Below the pieces are notes generated by a model. That model saw only the letters and a list, made by a program, of their open reading frames with translations. It was not told the origin of the DNA and made no database searches. Positions 45,869-59,268 of a DNA stretch of 64,000 bases are shown here, piece by piece. How positions within the stretch are numbered: the stretch's first letter is position 1; the number at the start of each line of letters is the position of its first letter. This DNA is from Maratus speciosus (taxonomy: Eukaryota; Arthropoda; Arachnida; Araneae; Salticidae). Location of the stretch: the NCBI GenBank assembly GCA_963932465.1, contig OZ010795.1:477018806-477082805 (forward strand), written 5' to 3'. The translations under genes were made by a program, and so were the position numbers.

Positions 45869-45870
45869 GT

Positions 45871-45901
<31 letters not shown>

Positions 45902-45903
45902 TG
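45869..45903. repeat. Microsatellite (GT)n followed by (G)n
   Basis: A GT run of about 15 bases passes into about 18 G. Likely unstable and strand-biased in composition. Confidence 0.9.
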
Positions 45904-46348
45904 TAAAGCATGAAAAACAAACACATTGTTAAATTTTTTAATAAATTAGGGGATCTAACCCGGGCTTCCCGGGTTACAGAGCATAGGTGAAAATCATTCT
46001 TTTGAATGGAGAACTAATATTTTTTTTTACATGCAACATTTTTTTAGATTTACCACTAACATATAAAAAGCATTTTTATGTGAAAAATATTATATTTAAT
46101 GTTTTGAAATTTATCAAAAGTGATATTTTCGTAATAGCAGCATGATAAGAGTTATTAGTCCAAGATTTTTCTACTTACAGCAGCCTTTTTCATTCTCATC
46201 ATTTCAGAGCTTTAAGCGCGAATTAATAAGCTTTAGTTCAATTATATGAGTGTGAAATTTGTGTTTTATTTATATTATATTAATTATTTATTTATAGAGG
46301 AAGTTTTATTTTTTAATGGAATATTAGCCATAAGAAAATGCTGAATAT
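45904..46348. other. AT-rich stretch, nothing recognised
   Basis: No repeat or coding signal seen. Confidence 0.4.
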
Positions 46349-46771
46349 TAGTTAGAGCAAAAAGTTCTGGGAATTTTTTTAATAGTTACCAGAATTTATA
46401 TCGTATATCAGGAGTACTAGTGGTATATCTATAGGAGTTCAGGAGTTTCGGCTCCAAAATGGCTGTTGAACAGTATGATTTGCGTGTTTTATCCGGCATT
46501 ACTGGAGAAAAGGTCTAACGATTCTGAAAGCCATCGATGAGATTAATGATTGTGAAGGTGCTGGTATAGCGACAAAATCGACTGTGGGCAGATGGTTTAA
46601 GCAATTCAAGCCATAATACTTCCAGTAAATCCGGAATCTGGCAGAAAGTTGGCAGAAAGTTGTGGACTAGGAAGGTCTCTACTTTGAAGAAGAGTCCTTG
46701 TTGCTTTTGTTGTTAATTTGCACAAAACAATGCAACTTTCACAAATTTTCCAGAACTTTTTGCTCAACCTA
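46349..46771 (+). mobile_element. Mariner-type deletion derivative, copy 2
   Basis: 423 bp with TA ends, TTAGAGCAAAAAGTTCTGGG on the left mirrored by CCAGAACTTTTTGCTCAACC on the right: the family of 11170-11555 in opposite orientation. The forward strand starts MAVEQYDLRVLSGITGEKV, then continues in other frames with KAIDEIND-like and KSTVGRWFKQFK-like pieces of the N-terminal DNA-binding domain, then SGRKL. The catalytic part is deleted. A GGCAGAAAGTT duplication is present near 46640-46660. Confidence 0.75.
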
Positions 46772-47732
46772 GTACTTTACATTGTTTTTATGTTAAATGG
46801 ATTAATCTTTCAGAATCGAACTCAACGCGATATTAATATTTTCTGTTTGAAAAATATTTTTTAAACCATAGACAGTCAGTAAACTGAGATACAGTTTGCA
46901 AAAAAATTTCATTTGAAAGTTTTTCTTTTCTATTTGGCGGTGTAAAAATTTAAATTGCTCTATTACATATATGTCAGATTTGTGATTTTTTAAAAAAAAT
47001 ATTCATCTTTTAATTATTTATAGAGGAGATTCTTATTTCGTTGTGGAAAATTAAGCAGAAATAAATCCTGAACAATCTATTGCTTTATGTGCAAAATTAT
47101 TATTATTATTATTATGAAATGGAGCTTGCACGTAAAACAGGCAAATTACAAAAATTCAAGCTTGAAATTTTTTCAAAAATACATAATAAATTTATCAATT
47201 AAGGTACAGTTCTCAAACAAATTGCCTTTGAAAGTAGATTTTTTTCCCTATACGATAGTTTAAAAGTTGAAAATGTACGATGATTAGGAGATTAAAAAAT
47301 TGCAGTAGCGAAAATTTCAAAAGCGAAATTTGATCATGAAGTGTTGCCATTCGCAAAATGACGTCATCTTTTAAGTTATCAAGGAATGGAAATTTAAAAG
47401 TGTGATATATAACAGAACTCTGTTATAGGTGTACTTTTAAAATACCGGCAAAATCAATTTTAATATATAATATTAACACATTTATTGTTTCAATCTACTT
47501 CAAATTATAACATTATTTTTCTCCAAATAAGTAAATGAGATGGAACCAAATTTAAAATAAATATGTAAATATTAAAAAAAAATTACATGAAAATTATATT
47601 TAACAACATCATTATTTCTTTATATTTATGAAACTTCACATGCATTTTAAGACCTAACTAACACCCATTTTCTCCATCACATAAAACTGATCGTTAAATA
47701 TGAATTTATCGAAAATATTTCTTACCTGTTTT
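46772..47732. other. AT-rich stretch, nothing recognised
   Basis: Contains a short ATT microsatellite near 47098-47115. Confidence 0.4.
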
Positions 47733-48203
47733 TAGGTGCGTCCGTAAATATATAACAGCAGTAAATATATAGCACTTATAGTCGTCGTCTGGTCCACCCA
47801 TCTCTCCGTAAATAACAGCACATAAACTACTTAACGGAATGATGTAAAATTTAATATATAAAATCATTGCAGATATTTCTCGAGTCATTTCAAATTTTGT
47901 GAAAATCAAATGAAAACTTAAAAGATATTAATAAAAGTTTTCTTCTGCCTATTAAATCCTATCATACATAATTAATTCAATACTATTTCATGATAAGTAA
48001 TGACTCCAGGTTGTCATGGTGATTACGTCCTATTTAAAATGGTGTCATATTATTTCCATATTGCTGAATTTAATATATGTAATCGTAATAAATTTTGTAT
48101 TCATGCATTTTTGCATAATAATACAACAGCTATTGCACCAAGATCTGAATATTTTTAAAACTAGTTATAGTACGAACTCGCCTCATTTGATACGTTTGAC
48201 GTA
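47733..48203 (+). repeat. Dispersed repeat D, copy 2
   Basis: Same order of blocks as 41727-42215, about 6.0 kb away and directly oriented. The long-TIR element at 48204 inserted near its right end; beyond that element the repeat resumes briefly (TACAATTCCGAC against TACATTTTCCAC). Confidence 0.75.
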
Positions 48204-49249
48204 CAGTCGCGGAAAAAAAGTAAACACTCCTTACTAACTCTGCAAAAAAGTATCGTAGAAGAAAGTTACTGGTACCACACAGTTGGTAATAAAGTCTACT
48301 TTTAAATGATGTATATAAAATTTGCTTAAGGGACCATCTACATATTAAAACGAACCATAATTTTGTTTTATTCAATAGCAGTATACAATTCTAACAGCAT
48401 AAATGAACTCTACACCCTTCAATTAGCCTAAAAGGAACTTTTTATGGAATTTGTACGATAAGTTTCCGAGAAATTAATTATTTTAAAACGAAGATTCCAA
48501 ATTGAAGTTCGATACTCGATTGTTGACCGAGAGAGCCTCCTTCTTAATTAAGGCATCTTAAGCAGTCATTGAAGACTGTTAGATTACAGGATAGCAGAAG
48601 AAAGTTCAAAATATTTAGTCACTTCTATCATAGACGGCCCCTTAAATCATCATTTTGCCGTTTTTTAAGCGTAATTTGAAAACTACTTGGAAGAAAAATG
48701 TGAAATTTCGGATTTCAATAAAGCAGGACTTAATAAATCTAAATCCATCAAAAAAATTGTAGGTTGTAATTCATATTTTTTTCGAATATTAATTTCATAA
48801 TTCATAATTCATATCATAAAATTATAAAAATTTCGAATTCAATGTATTTATGTTTGGATATTTTAGTATTATTGCTACACAAAAAATTAGCACATTTGGA
48901 GTATAATTTCAGGAGATATTAATAAAAATATGAAAATGCAATTTAACATTAGAAGCACTAAATTTTGAATGTTTATAATTCCAAAACTTATCATTCAAAT
49001 GATTTAAAATTTAGCATTTAGGCACAATTTGATCCGAAGATTTGAAATATCTTGTTAAAATTGGTTATCGCCATTGAAAAAAAATAAAGTTTGGATTCGT
49101 TTTAATATGTAGATGGCCCCCTAAACAAATTTTATATACATCCTTTAACAGTAGACTTTATTTCCAATCGTTCGGTACCAGTAACTTTCTTCTACGCTAA
49201 TTTGTTGATAAGTTATTTGAAAGTGTTTACTTTTTTTTTCCCACGACTG
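48204..49249. mobile_element. Long-TIR non-coding transposon, family L copy 2
   Basis: 1046 bp flanked by TA (48202-48203, 49250-49251). It starts CAGTCGCGGAAAAAAAGTAA and ends with the mirrored CCCACGACTG. Inverted ends of about 200 bp share GTAGAAGAAAGTTACTGGTA and CCATCTACATATTAAAACGA. The interior is the reverse of the 25244 copy. No coding capacity. Confidence 0.85.
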
Positions 49250-49251
49250 TA

Positions 49252-51690
49252 CAATTCCGACTTATTTGCATACTGTAGTCCATAATTTTTCGTAGACAAA
49301 TAGAAAGTATATAATAATCACAAACTAAAGAAAATATTACTTTTTTGTAGAACAATAAAAATGGAAGTATTCCCTCAAGAAGAAAACTATTGCATATTTT
49401 GCCGGATTCAGTTTGCAAATCAGCTTATGGAATAAACATGTTGCCAACAAATGCTCGAAAAAAATATATGAAGTTAAAAGTTATTTTTTCAATACATGTT
49501 CAATAGATGTTTTTGAAAAATTCTCATTTACCTCACTATCCCATTTTACCGAAGATTTTATTACAGTTTTCATTTTAAAATAAATAGAACGAAATTTTGT
49601 ATAAAGAAACTGACAGTAATATATTTATGATTTTACCTTACGTACAATAAGGATTTACACTTTCTTTTCAATGTTATACATTTCCTTCATTTTGATGTAC
49701 AAGCTGTTATTTTGTAAACGCATTCTTCGGTTGCAAGAATTGAATGTTTCATAACGTTGTCTTTTTTAGTATAGATAGTATAGTTATGTTTAAATATATA
49801 ATACAATACGATTGAAACAATTTTAGTTTATATAACACTCAGTATCTTTAAAACTTTATATGATTTTAAATATCCTGTCTGATTTAATTTTTTTTAGTAT
49901 TTTAGTTTAATTATTATCATTAAAGAATTTTCACATCATTCTTTATCGTATATTTAGCATTTTTTACATATTTTGGTTAGTTTTGTAACGTGTATGTATA
50001 ATTTAATTAATATTAAGAATCTTGTTGCTAAAAACAAGAATAAACATTTTTTAGAATGTAATTTTAATAAAAGACCACTTTTCTTGAAAATTTTTACTTT
50101 AAAAATATAACACTGCAAAATAATGATTTTACTTATTGATTTATTTATTTAAGAAATTGTAATTATATATTTTGATGTTCAATGAATCACTGAAGGTGAA
50201 TCTTGGTACGAATTGAATATTTCTTCTCATTAATGTACAAATACTTGAAAAAACAATTCATTATTATCTGTATAATAATTAATTAATTTTATACTGTATA
50301 AAAATATTTCTCTTAATGATGTTTATTGCATAAATATATAATTACAAAATTTGAGAAAAAGATTCTCATGTGTATAATTGGTTTCTGTCTGAAATCGATA
50401 ATGAAAAACTAATAATATAAGTACAAACATCGTTAATAAATTGAAAACTCATTTTTTTATGTTACGGATTACAGATTTTTTTTTTTTTTTTTTTTTGGTT
50501 AAGACTGTTCTTAAATCCAAAATGGTAACTTTATGACGTAAGTTTTAATTCTTTTTCGTTCGGAAATACGTGAAATTAGCAGGTGTTGTTGTTCAGAAAC
50601 TGAGTAATCGAATTGATTTTTCCGTTTTTTTGCAAACATAATAGATCTTTCAGAAAATAGTGTCAAAGCAGGCGTTTTGAACCAAATTTCTCGAGCGAAA
50701 GAATAATTACAACTCAAGGTTGAAAAAGTCTTTGTCAAGTGATCACAATCGCTTATAACTTAATTGGTAATTTATTTATTAAAAATGGAAAACACAGTTT
50801 GATTCCAGATAGCTTCCATAGTCAAGCCTTCCAATTTCATATCTTTCCGTTAAAAAATTAATTTGTAAATGTGTCAAAACTTTTTGCACTTGCTGAGCAG
50901 AGCAATTGAGAATAGCCTTAAGCGTTGACCAATTTTGAATATATTGCTACAGCAGAACTTTGGGAGGAAAAGTGACCGGAATTACCGTTTTTGTTCAAGA
51001 AAAGCCCAGAAGATCTTGCAAAGTTCAGACGCGAAAACTTTGGCCAAATATCTCTTTTTTATTTTTGCGTGTGGGTATGACTGGGATAAGTAGGCACTTT
51101 TCCAACATTACGGTTAAATTAATAAAATTAATGATAAATTACTTTAGTATTAAAGAAAAGTGCCCGAATCTGTAAAAACAATACTTAAAACAAGCACTTT
51201 GTGAAAAGATATATCATTTCTTGAAAAAAAAAAATGCATTTGTAATAAAATATTGGAGTGACTGTACATTAAAAATTGCAATGTTATAGTTCAAAATGTG
51301 AATAATTACTTCAGTCAAATGCACTTTTATTGTGCCTAAACAACTGTGGTCTAAAACATTGTGTCTAAAACATGTGGAATATAATAACAGAAAGTCTCAA
51401 AATAAAATCCGAAATAAACTGAGGTCTAAATTAAAAAAATCGTAAAATTTTCAATAATTTTTAAAGATATATCTCTCTTTCAATCTAAGCATATTTTAAC
51501 ACCCTAAATGAACGTTTCATAAAAGAAAAAATTCAAATCTTCTGCATATGTGTAATTTATTAACACTAAAATCATATGGAGTGGCTTAGGACACAAAGTA
51601 TTGTTAAGCAGGATATATATGTTCCGATATTTTGGTAACATGTCATGGATGATGTAAATAAAGCAAAGATCGCTCCATAACACCCTAAAG
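49252..51690. other. Long AT-rich stretch, no supported gene
   Basis: Includes a T tract (about 50475-50496). Frames at 50511-50738 (-) and 50960-51175 (+) lie in slightly less AT-rich DNA but show no motif, splice context or repeat structure. Confidence 0.45.
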
Positions 51691-51706
51691 TACTTAGGCA
51701 GCCATC

Positions 51707-51935
51707 GTTGTGATACCTGTTGAGATCACCATATTTAATAGATCATATGCAGCCGTCGTTATTTTGCCTGTTGAGATCGCCATATTTAATAGATCCTATT
51801 CAGTCGGCGTTATTTTACCTCTTGAGATCCCAATATTTAATAGATCATATGCAGTCGTCGTTATTTTGCCTGTTGAAATCGTCATATTTAATAGCCCATA
51901 TGCAGTTTTCTTTATTTTGCTTGTTGGCCTTGGTC
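51707..51935 (+). repeat. 51-bp minisatellite in frame (about 4.5 units)
   Basis: CCTGTTGAGATC recurs at 51716 and 51767, as CCTCTTGAGATC at 51818 and CCTGTTGAAATC at 51869, with a weak fifth at about 51920: an exact 51-bp period. Since 51 is 17 codons, the frame stays open and one forward frame (51710-52012) gives a 17-residue repeat of the type ILPVEIxIFNRSYAVVV. Other frames on both strands are open for the same reason. There is no evidence for translation. Confidence 0.85.
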
Positions 51936-53847
51936 GAAAAACACTGGCAGTTTTCCCGAAAAATGGAGAACAATTCTTCATAACAGAAGAAAATTTTATT
52001 GGTTTCTTCTAGCATAATATAGTTGAAAAGCATCCACAACAAATCTTTAAAACATCAGACACTTAATCATGTCATCTCTTCACATAATACATTTTGTAAC
52101 AAGATGTTAAAATATCGTTCGATTTACTCTGGTGACTGTCTTCGAGAAAGCGACGTAGTTTTAAAAAACAATAAATGCCGCGAAAATATGAGCTCCGCGA
52201 TCATGTTTCAGGTTAAATAGTGAGACGTGGTAGGTCTTCTGCACTAATGCAGATGTCAGGAACCGCCAATCATACCCTTGAAACAGAGAATAACTATATA
52301 CTTGACGCGTAAGAAATTAGGACATATGCAGTGTTTACGAGAAAAGGCACGAAATTGACTTTTGGAGCAAAATAAGAAAAAAGAAATTGTATAAAACAGA
52401 TAACTTTAAAAGAATACTATCAGCAATTCAAGATTGAGAAAGAAAAAAATCTTGAAAAAAATTATTACTGGGAAATGTTTCCTAGATGATTTTGAAAGGA
52501 AATTAAATATGCATTTTAAAATAGAGTTAATTTAAATGAACGGAATGTTATTTAATATAGGGAATAATTTAATAAACTAGGATTGTAGTGTAATTTAGAA
52601 AGGAAATTTTTATGGAATAATTTTACTAAAGCGCGGAAATTTAATTTTCGTAATATATATATAACCAAGGTTACATTAAGCGATCTCCCTTCTATTGTAC
52701 ATTCTTGTTAGATATCTGGAATGTATGTTATAATATCTCTCATATTTTGTCAAAAATCAAGCCTATATATATTTTTTTAATTTATTCTTTTGTGGCTATT
52801 TATCTTATTTTCAACATTTAAAATATCATAAACGAATTATAATCTATGTTGTCTGTTCTGACAGTTTCAATATCATGAACACGTATTAATTTATTTCAAA
52901 CTACCTTTTACATAGTCAAATAAATTCAGAAATAAGAATACACCGAGATTCTTGGAAAATTTATATAATCACGATACTATAGATTCAGTTAAAAAAAAAT
53001 TATACTGAATGAAGAAATAAAAATTACGCGATAACAATACTCATAATTATACTGATTAAAAATACTAGCTAACATTAATTGCACCTAAATAATGGAAGTT
53101 AAAAAAAAATATATATCCTGTTTTAAAATCATTACTTGAATGAACCAGATATACAATAAACTGGCGAGATTAATGTTAATTTTGGTATGTTATATTTTTT
53201 CTATTTCTATTTTGTAAAAAAAATCGTATTAAATAAACGTATCTTAAATATTTCTTTAAAAATACCAAAACCATCAATTTAATAAACTATATATGTATAT
53301 GTAACCGTACATAATTATTTTCGTACATTAGACAAATTTATACATGGTGGCCAGCATATACATTACGTAGCCGTTAAGTTTGTTAAAGCATGTATACCTA
53401 TAGTTATAAAAGAGGTATCTACACAGGGAAAGTGTGTTCACTGCTAGAGATAAGCTCTTTTTTTTTTTTTCTTTTGGAGCCGAGCCTGAATATTCGATAT
53501 CCGAATCCGGTCGATATCGAAATATTTCGCGTCATAAGAGCCCGTCTCCGATACTGAGAGTGCACGCTAAAAATTTTTTAATAAGATTTTAAAGATTTTT
53601 AAAGATTAATTTTCTCATTTAAAAATCGCTTCTTAGATAGAATAGCAATTAATCATAAATGATTTCGCACGACATCGTTTCATTATTTTCATGTCCCTAA
53701 AATACTGTTTAAGATATGTAATTTGTTATTTATACCGAACCACTGGCAGGAATATACAAAAGTCACATTTTTATTCCTTTAAAATACAACCGTACAACTG
53801 TGGCAGAAAGGCATGAGTTTTGTTTTCCAGTTATTCTGAAAAGGGAC
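51936..53847. other. AT-rich stretch, nothing recognised
   Basis: Contains a slightly GC-richer patch at about 53470-53560 with repeated TCGATATC-like words. No element ends found. Confidence 0.45.
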
Positions 53848-53851
53848 TTAA

Positions 53852-54012
53852 CCCTTTCATGCATAAATTATTTTTCATTATTTTCCATTATTCACAAAAA
53901 GTCTTTTTTGTAATAAAGGAGAACCCATTATATAATAATTTTATTATTGTGCTGCATGCCAGCTATTATCTGTCCACAAATCAGACATACGAATCTCCAT
54001 AAATGAATACTG

Positions 54013-54054
<42 letters not shown>

Positions 54055-54100
54055 GGCAATATTTATCTGTCCTCATATGAGGCCAGTTTGAATGAAAGGG
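53852..54100. mobile_element. piggyBac-type MITE (TTAA target)
   Basis: 249 bp starting CCCTTTCATGC and ending GAATGAAAGGG, with TTAA on both sides (53848-53851, 54101-54104). TTAA duplication and CCC/GGG ends are the piggyBac signature. It contains a T tract of about 38 bases (54015-54052). Non-coding. Confidence 0.75.
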
Positions 54101-54388
54101 TTAAACAGAAAAAGAGAATAGACAAGTACTATCTCGCGAATTCTTTATTCTATTAACACTAGTTTCAGAAGAGTTTCAGAATCAGAAAGAATATTTAGCT
54201 TTATATCGCGTCAGTGACAATTAAATTTCTTTTCAAACTTATTTTTAAAGGATTGTAAAACAGTTTAAGAAAATTAGACTACGTTCTTGTTTTTCAAATA
54301 GTACCTGATTTTTTGTTTTTCCTTTTGTTCATAATTTTTTTTTCCACTTAGGACTAATAAGATAAAATTCGAAAATCAGACTCAAACT
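54101..54388. other. AT-rich spacer between two elements
   Basis: Contains the left copy of the hAT target duplication at its end (54381-54388). Confidence 0.4.
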
Positions 54389-55499
54389 AGAGTTCTGCGC
54401 GGTTAGAGTTGTACCCGACTCGAATCCGAAAATTCAATTTAAAGTTAACCCGAACCCGCAAAAATAATTTGTGGGGACAAACCGACCCGATCTCGACGTA
54501 TTTCAACCTGCACCCGACCCGAACCCGCAATAATTATCCCCCAACCCGAGCCTACAATGAACAGAAATAAAATCATAATTTAAAGCCATTATGAAAAATA
54601 ATCTAAAATTGTGCCTTTAGACATTTTTATATTTACATAGGATAATGAAGAAATCTATATTCTTTAATGTTCAAATGTAGTAAAACCTCTGAACAGCAGA
54701 CAACTCGGTATCGTTGAATAAAGTCAAACATCGGGTAGGGCTGTCCAGAATTTTCTTTTTTCGATTCGGAATGTATCCAATTTTTCTTACTGAGGATTCG
54801 GTTCCTACTAGAAGAATTCTTACAGGTCAGGTTTAGGTTTTTTTCAAGTCAGGTTGTTGGGATTTTCACAAAAGAATGAGCACAACTATGTTTCATCTGA
54901 AAATAAATACGTATTTGAATATGAATCAGTATATATTCAATTTACTGCATGAGAAATAAAATGCATATAAGAAATGTGATCATAGATTATTCTTTATTTA
55001 AGAACCATTTTTTCTTCTTTCAAATATGAAAAATATTATCAACATTTCGTTTTTGATGCACACAAAAACACATGTATCGTATTTGTGATAGTTTATGCAC
55101 ACATACATATGTTAATTTTGTGTACATTGAGGGGTGCCTGCTATTCAGAGGTAAAAACTTTCAAGTTCATAAATGTTAGACATTGAAAAACATTTCGCTA
55201 AATAGAGGTGGCCGCTGTTCGGGAAAAAGCCAATATGTATGTCTTATTATATATAGACTTTTAACCTGAAAAAATAATTTGCACTTTCTTTTGTAATTCG
55301 GGTAAATAGAACTCAACATGCACGAGTCAAAATCCAATCCGAAACATTGAAAGTCAACTCGACCCACAGTAAAAAAATGGTAGTCAACCCGACCCGAACT
55401 CGACCAACAACGAAAAAATATAGCGTCAATCCGACCCGAATGTCTGGTAGGGCCGGATGCGGGTAAAAGCAGGTAACCCGACCAGATGCAGGACTTTAA
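54389..55499. mobile_element. hAT-type non-autonomous element with 8-bp target duplication
   Basis: CTCAAACT stands at 54381-54388 and again at 55500-55507. The element between starts AGAGTTCTGCGCGG and ends GCAGGACTTTAA, short imperfect inverted ends. Both subterminal regions are packed with CCCGACCCGAACCCG-like words (54415-54550 and 55350-55490), as expected for transposase-binding repeats. An 8-bp duplication is the hAT hallmark. The 1.1-kb interior has no transposase; the reverse frame 55176-55523 runs over the right end and is spurious. Confidence 0.75.
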
Positions 55500-55507
55500 C
55501 TCAAACT

Positions 55508-56602
55508 GCCTGTGTCGTGTCAAATGTCTGGTATAAAAATCAAGCTAAAGTCCGTTTCGGGAGGGACCAGGGGTAGCTCGTGTTGAGCTCATCCCCTTCT
55601 GTATTCGCTACATAATGAGACTATTGTGAATGAACAACAGTAGACGCTAAATGTGCAATTTCAAGATTCAAGCTCGAAAATATTTAAGATAGGAGGAAAA
55701 AGTCTTAGAGAGTTATATGGAGGCATAGATTCAATAAGAAATGAGGCACTCCATATAAAGGAGCTATTAATTAACAGGAGACAGAAAGCGTAGTGTCTGC
55801 CAGTTGCCGGTTGCGGATAAACTAAATAGGGATATAGACAAAAGATAGCGGGTTTTTTTTTACATGAGCATGATTAACGCCGGGATAAACAGCCACCAGT
55901 AAAATAGAACATAATTTTTTGCAATATTTGTGTCAGAAATTCATAATGATATAAGGTTGTTTAAATAAAGCGAAAATAAAGTGAAATTTATTCGCAGAAG
56001 TTTGCTCCGGTGGTGAAGAAATTCATTGACATTGACAAAAGGATAATCCATGTAGTCACAATATGGCAGAACCGCAGGGCCTGACTACAGCTGGGGTAAA
56101 CTTTCACCAATACAAACGAATCGAATTTTCACTTTAATTATGACAGAAAATAAGGCGAAAACATGATAAATATACATAAATAAGGCGTTTAAATAAGGAG
56201 AAAATTTCTATTCGATTCTAACTTACTGGTAAAGGTTTGCGCCGGCGTTAATCAGGCAGTGCGGAATCGGTTACAGTTGAGAATATGTCAATTTCTCTTA
56301 ATTCATATTCCCATGCTCCATATATATGAATAGCCTCAATCGAAAGCAAAATGTGCTAATGTAAAATTGCGGGACTTTCATGGATACTATAAAGGTAATT
56401 TCGTTACAGAGAAGAATAGAGTGAGAAAATGTATGCAAATGGAAATCAAACGATATAATTAGAATATATAACTCTATTGTTATTCTGAAATTAGTCACAG
56501 TCGTTTACAATACATATATGAACACTAAACTAAATCTAGCTTTGGGCATTCCGTAGCTCATAGAAAGTGTAATGATTAAACACTGTATAAAAATTCCTTA
56601 TC
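55508..56602. other. Mixed-composition stretch, no supported gene
   Basis: GC is somewhat higher at 55550-55660 and 56000-56280. Two similar blocks (AAGTTTGCTCCGGTGGTGA near 55998, AGGTTTGCGCCGGCGTTAA near 56235) suggest a decayed duplication. No exon convincing enough to call. Confidence 0.35.
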
Positions 56603-56946
56603 GTAGATCCTCCATGCTTTCCGGTTCGGTCTGATAAGCCTGTTGTTTCAATTAACCTCAGATGAAGATGATCTTGTGAGTTAAATAGGGTAATCGGGAG
56701 GCCAATTAACAATATCACTATATCAGATAATGCAGCTGAATATTTCGAATGTCATTGTATGAAATGTCATTGTCAAAATAGACCATTGTATGCTTGTAAT
56801 CCTCCATGCTTTCCGGTTCAGTCTGATAAACTTGTTGTTTCAATTAACCTCAGATGAAGATGACTAAGGGAGTTAAATCGGGTAATCGGAGAGGCCAATT
56901 AACAATATCACTATATCAGATAATGTATCAGAATATTTCGAATGTT
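56603..56946. repeat. Tandem duplication, period 192 bp
   Basis: CCTCCATGCTTTCCGGTTC at 56609 recurs at 56801. Both copies continue through TTGTTTCAATTAACCTCAG and GGCCAATTAACAATATCAC to AATATTTCGAATGT. A few substitutions separate them. Confidence 0.85.
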
Positions 56947-58529
56947 CCTTCGAGAAAAAAAAATGTTACTTTGAAAATATTGTAGACTTTTCTGGAACAT
57001 TGTTTAAATTACATTACTAAAATATCTTTTATCTAATTAAATTAGAAACCACACTGTTTAACGTTTTAAATTTTAGTTTATTCTTACATTTAGCAATAGA
57101 GTTTCCATATGTGCATTATGTAAAAAAAATATTTCTTACCAAGATACTTACCAATTTTTTAAAATTAAATCCATGATAATAAATATATTGGCTTTTGTTC
57201 AATATTTCTTTTATCAGAAAACCCTATTTTATTAACCTTTTTTCAATAAAAACACATTTTTAACGATCGAATTTTATCTTACAGTCTAAAGGAAGTTTTG
57301 TAGCTTCATTGATATTTTAAATGGGAAAATTATTTCAACATAAATCTATCATATCTTCAGCGTTCAGTTAATAGGACTTTAAATTTCACTTTTAAAAAGA
57401 GAAGGGAAAGGAAGGTATAGTTATTATTTCATATTCTAAAGAATCTAAAGCTCATTTTATTATCAATTTGACAAAGTTGAGGAAAGAAGCACACATCTAT
57501 TAGATAAATCACTTTCTACGATTACTCTTTTGTTTCCATTCAGTCAAACTTTTATTATTTTAAAAACTCAAATTAATTTTTTTATGTATTTCTGGTTCAA
57601 CTTACTGAATCATAAAATATGTCACAGTAAAAGCAATTTTGAGATTTGAATCAATTTCACCACGATCTCATCTAGATATTCCTTTAAGAGTACAATGTTT
57701 TTTTATTTTTTCTCCACTTTATAAAAGATACACCGAAATCCATGTATCTAATCCATTCTAAGGATTTTTATACTTGCGTTTAAGATAAAATTTGCTTTAA
57801 ATACCAAAAGCAGATATCAATTATGTAATTCATTCTTACAGATCCATTATAGCGAAAAAAATCCACATCTATTACATTAAACACTTCAACAGTAATTTGT
57901 TTGCATTTAATCAAAAGCTTGTTTTAAAAAGCCGAGAGAAAATAGAGCGTTATATGCTTGTTTTAACTTCCATCTCATTACATAAAAAAAAAATATATAT
58001 ATATATATTTTGAAAACATTTTGAAAGCAGCTTTGAGATTTAATAATTTTTCCTAAAGATCATCCTTCGATAGCTTCACTTCAGTTTTAATGAAGTTTTA
58101 TTCATTTTCTAACACATAAAAGGTAGAACTGAATCACTACCAAGGACTTTTGCACTGAATGTAAATTTTGTTTGAAATACTAAAAATAGAATTAATCCTT
58201 GCAGCCCTCAATGTTCTATTCTATTGAAATAGAAAATGGTTGAAAGTCTTGAGGAAAGGTTGAAAATGGAAAGGTTGAGGAAATAGTTAAAAGGTTCCTG
58301 AAAGTCATTTTATATTTCATTTCGATAATTCGGTGTCATTTTACTTCATTTATTTTGAAGCATTGCATCCACCAAAACAATGTAGAGTTAATTTGAATAG
58401 TAAATGATTATAATAGTGTTTAAAGAATTAGAAGAGTTGCCGAATTCGATTGACAAATTTTTTAAAAATTAAAATGCATCGTTAAATTACTAAACAATAA
58501 AGCTGATATAGTAAAAGATATATCGGCCT
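56947..58529. other. AT-rich stretch, nothing recognised
   Basis: Contains an AT microsatellite near 57990-58008. No element ends found. Confidence 0.45.
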
Positions 58530-58535
58530 TGATGG

Positions 58536-59268
58536 TTTTGTAACTTTTAAACTCGTCGAAAATCAACAAAAATATTGAAAGTTTGAATTAGTGTATCTTC
58601 ATAATTTTTTTATGTATAAACATGAAATTTTGACTTTTGATTGTACAGTGCTTTTTAATATAATAGCGCTAGAAACTGACAAGTCTTTTACAGAATTTGT
58701 GTATTGTTAAAATTAAAACAGCCTTTTTTTCACTCCGTAAGTCATTCTTTGCATAGTGTCTTGAGAACGTATGTATGGATTGTTAAAAATTGATATATAT
58801 AATAAGCACATATGTATTTTTTAAATGATTTACTCTTAAATCAAAATTATTTTATTAATTATGTCAAAGAAATATATTTAAGAAAAAAAAATTAAATGAA
58901 CATTTTTTAAAGAATGAAGATAGTCAATAACTAAATATATTACTACTGTAAGTAATTAAAAGTAGATAATTTTAAACAGGCATATTGGCTTAGTATCTAT
59001 GCAAAATTTCATAATAATCAATACATGCGTTCTCAAGATATCATGCGCGCAATGACTTACGGAGTTAAAAAAAAGAGCTATTTTAATTTCAACAATACAC
59101 AAATTCTGTGAAAGACTAAACAGTTTCTAATGGTAGCATATTACAAAGCACAACCTGTTTAATAAATTTTCAAAATTTCTCTTTTATATATAAAAAGATT
59201 CTAAAGATAGACAAATTCAAACTTTGAATTTTTTCGTTATTTTTCGTCGCGTTTAAAAGGTACAACAC
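58536..59268. mobile_element. Inverted-repeat element, about 280-bp arms
   Basis: The left arm (TTTTAAACTCGTCGAAAATC, TTTACAGAATTTGTGTATTG, CACTCCGTAAGTCATT) is mirrored by the right arm (AATGACTTACGGAGT, CAATACACAAATTCTG, CGTCGCGTTTAAAAGG) around a 210-bp centre. Its flanks (ATATATCGGCCTT on the left, AGTATTTTTTTCACATAAA on the right) are adjacent in the downstream repeat unit, so it inserted into the 372-bp tandem repeat. Target duplication not resolved; non-coding. Confidence 0.7.

Noticed and set aside
42011..48237. Shared small frame in repeat D (42011-42217 and 48016-48237), a possible conserved peptide
   Set aside because: Comparing codons by eye, replacement changes (about 15) far outnumber silent ones (about 4). 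The frame is open only because the DNA is still similar.
55176..55523. 115-codon reverse frame
   Set aside because: It crosses the right end and target duplication of the hAT-type element; its length comes from the CCCGA-rich repeat.
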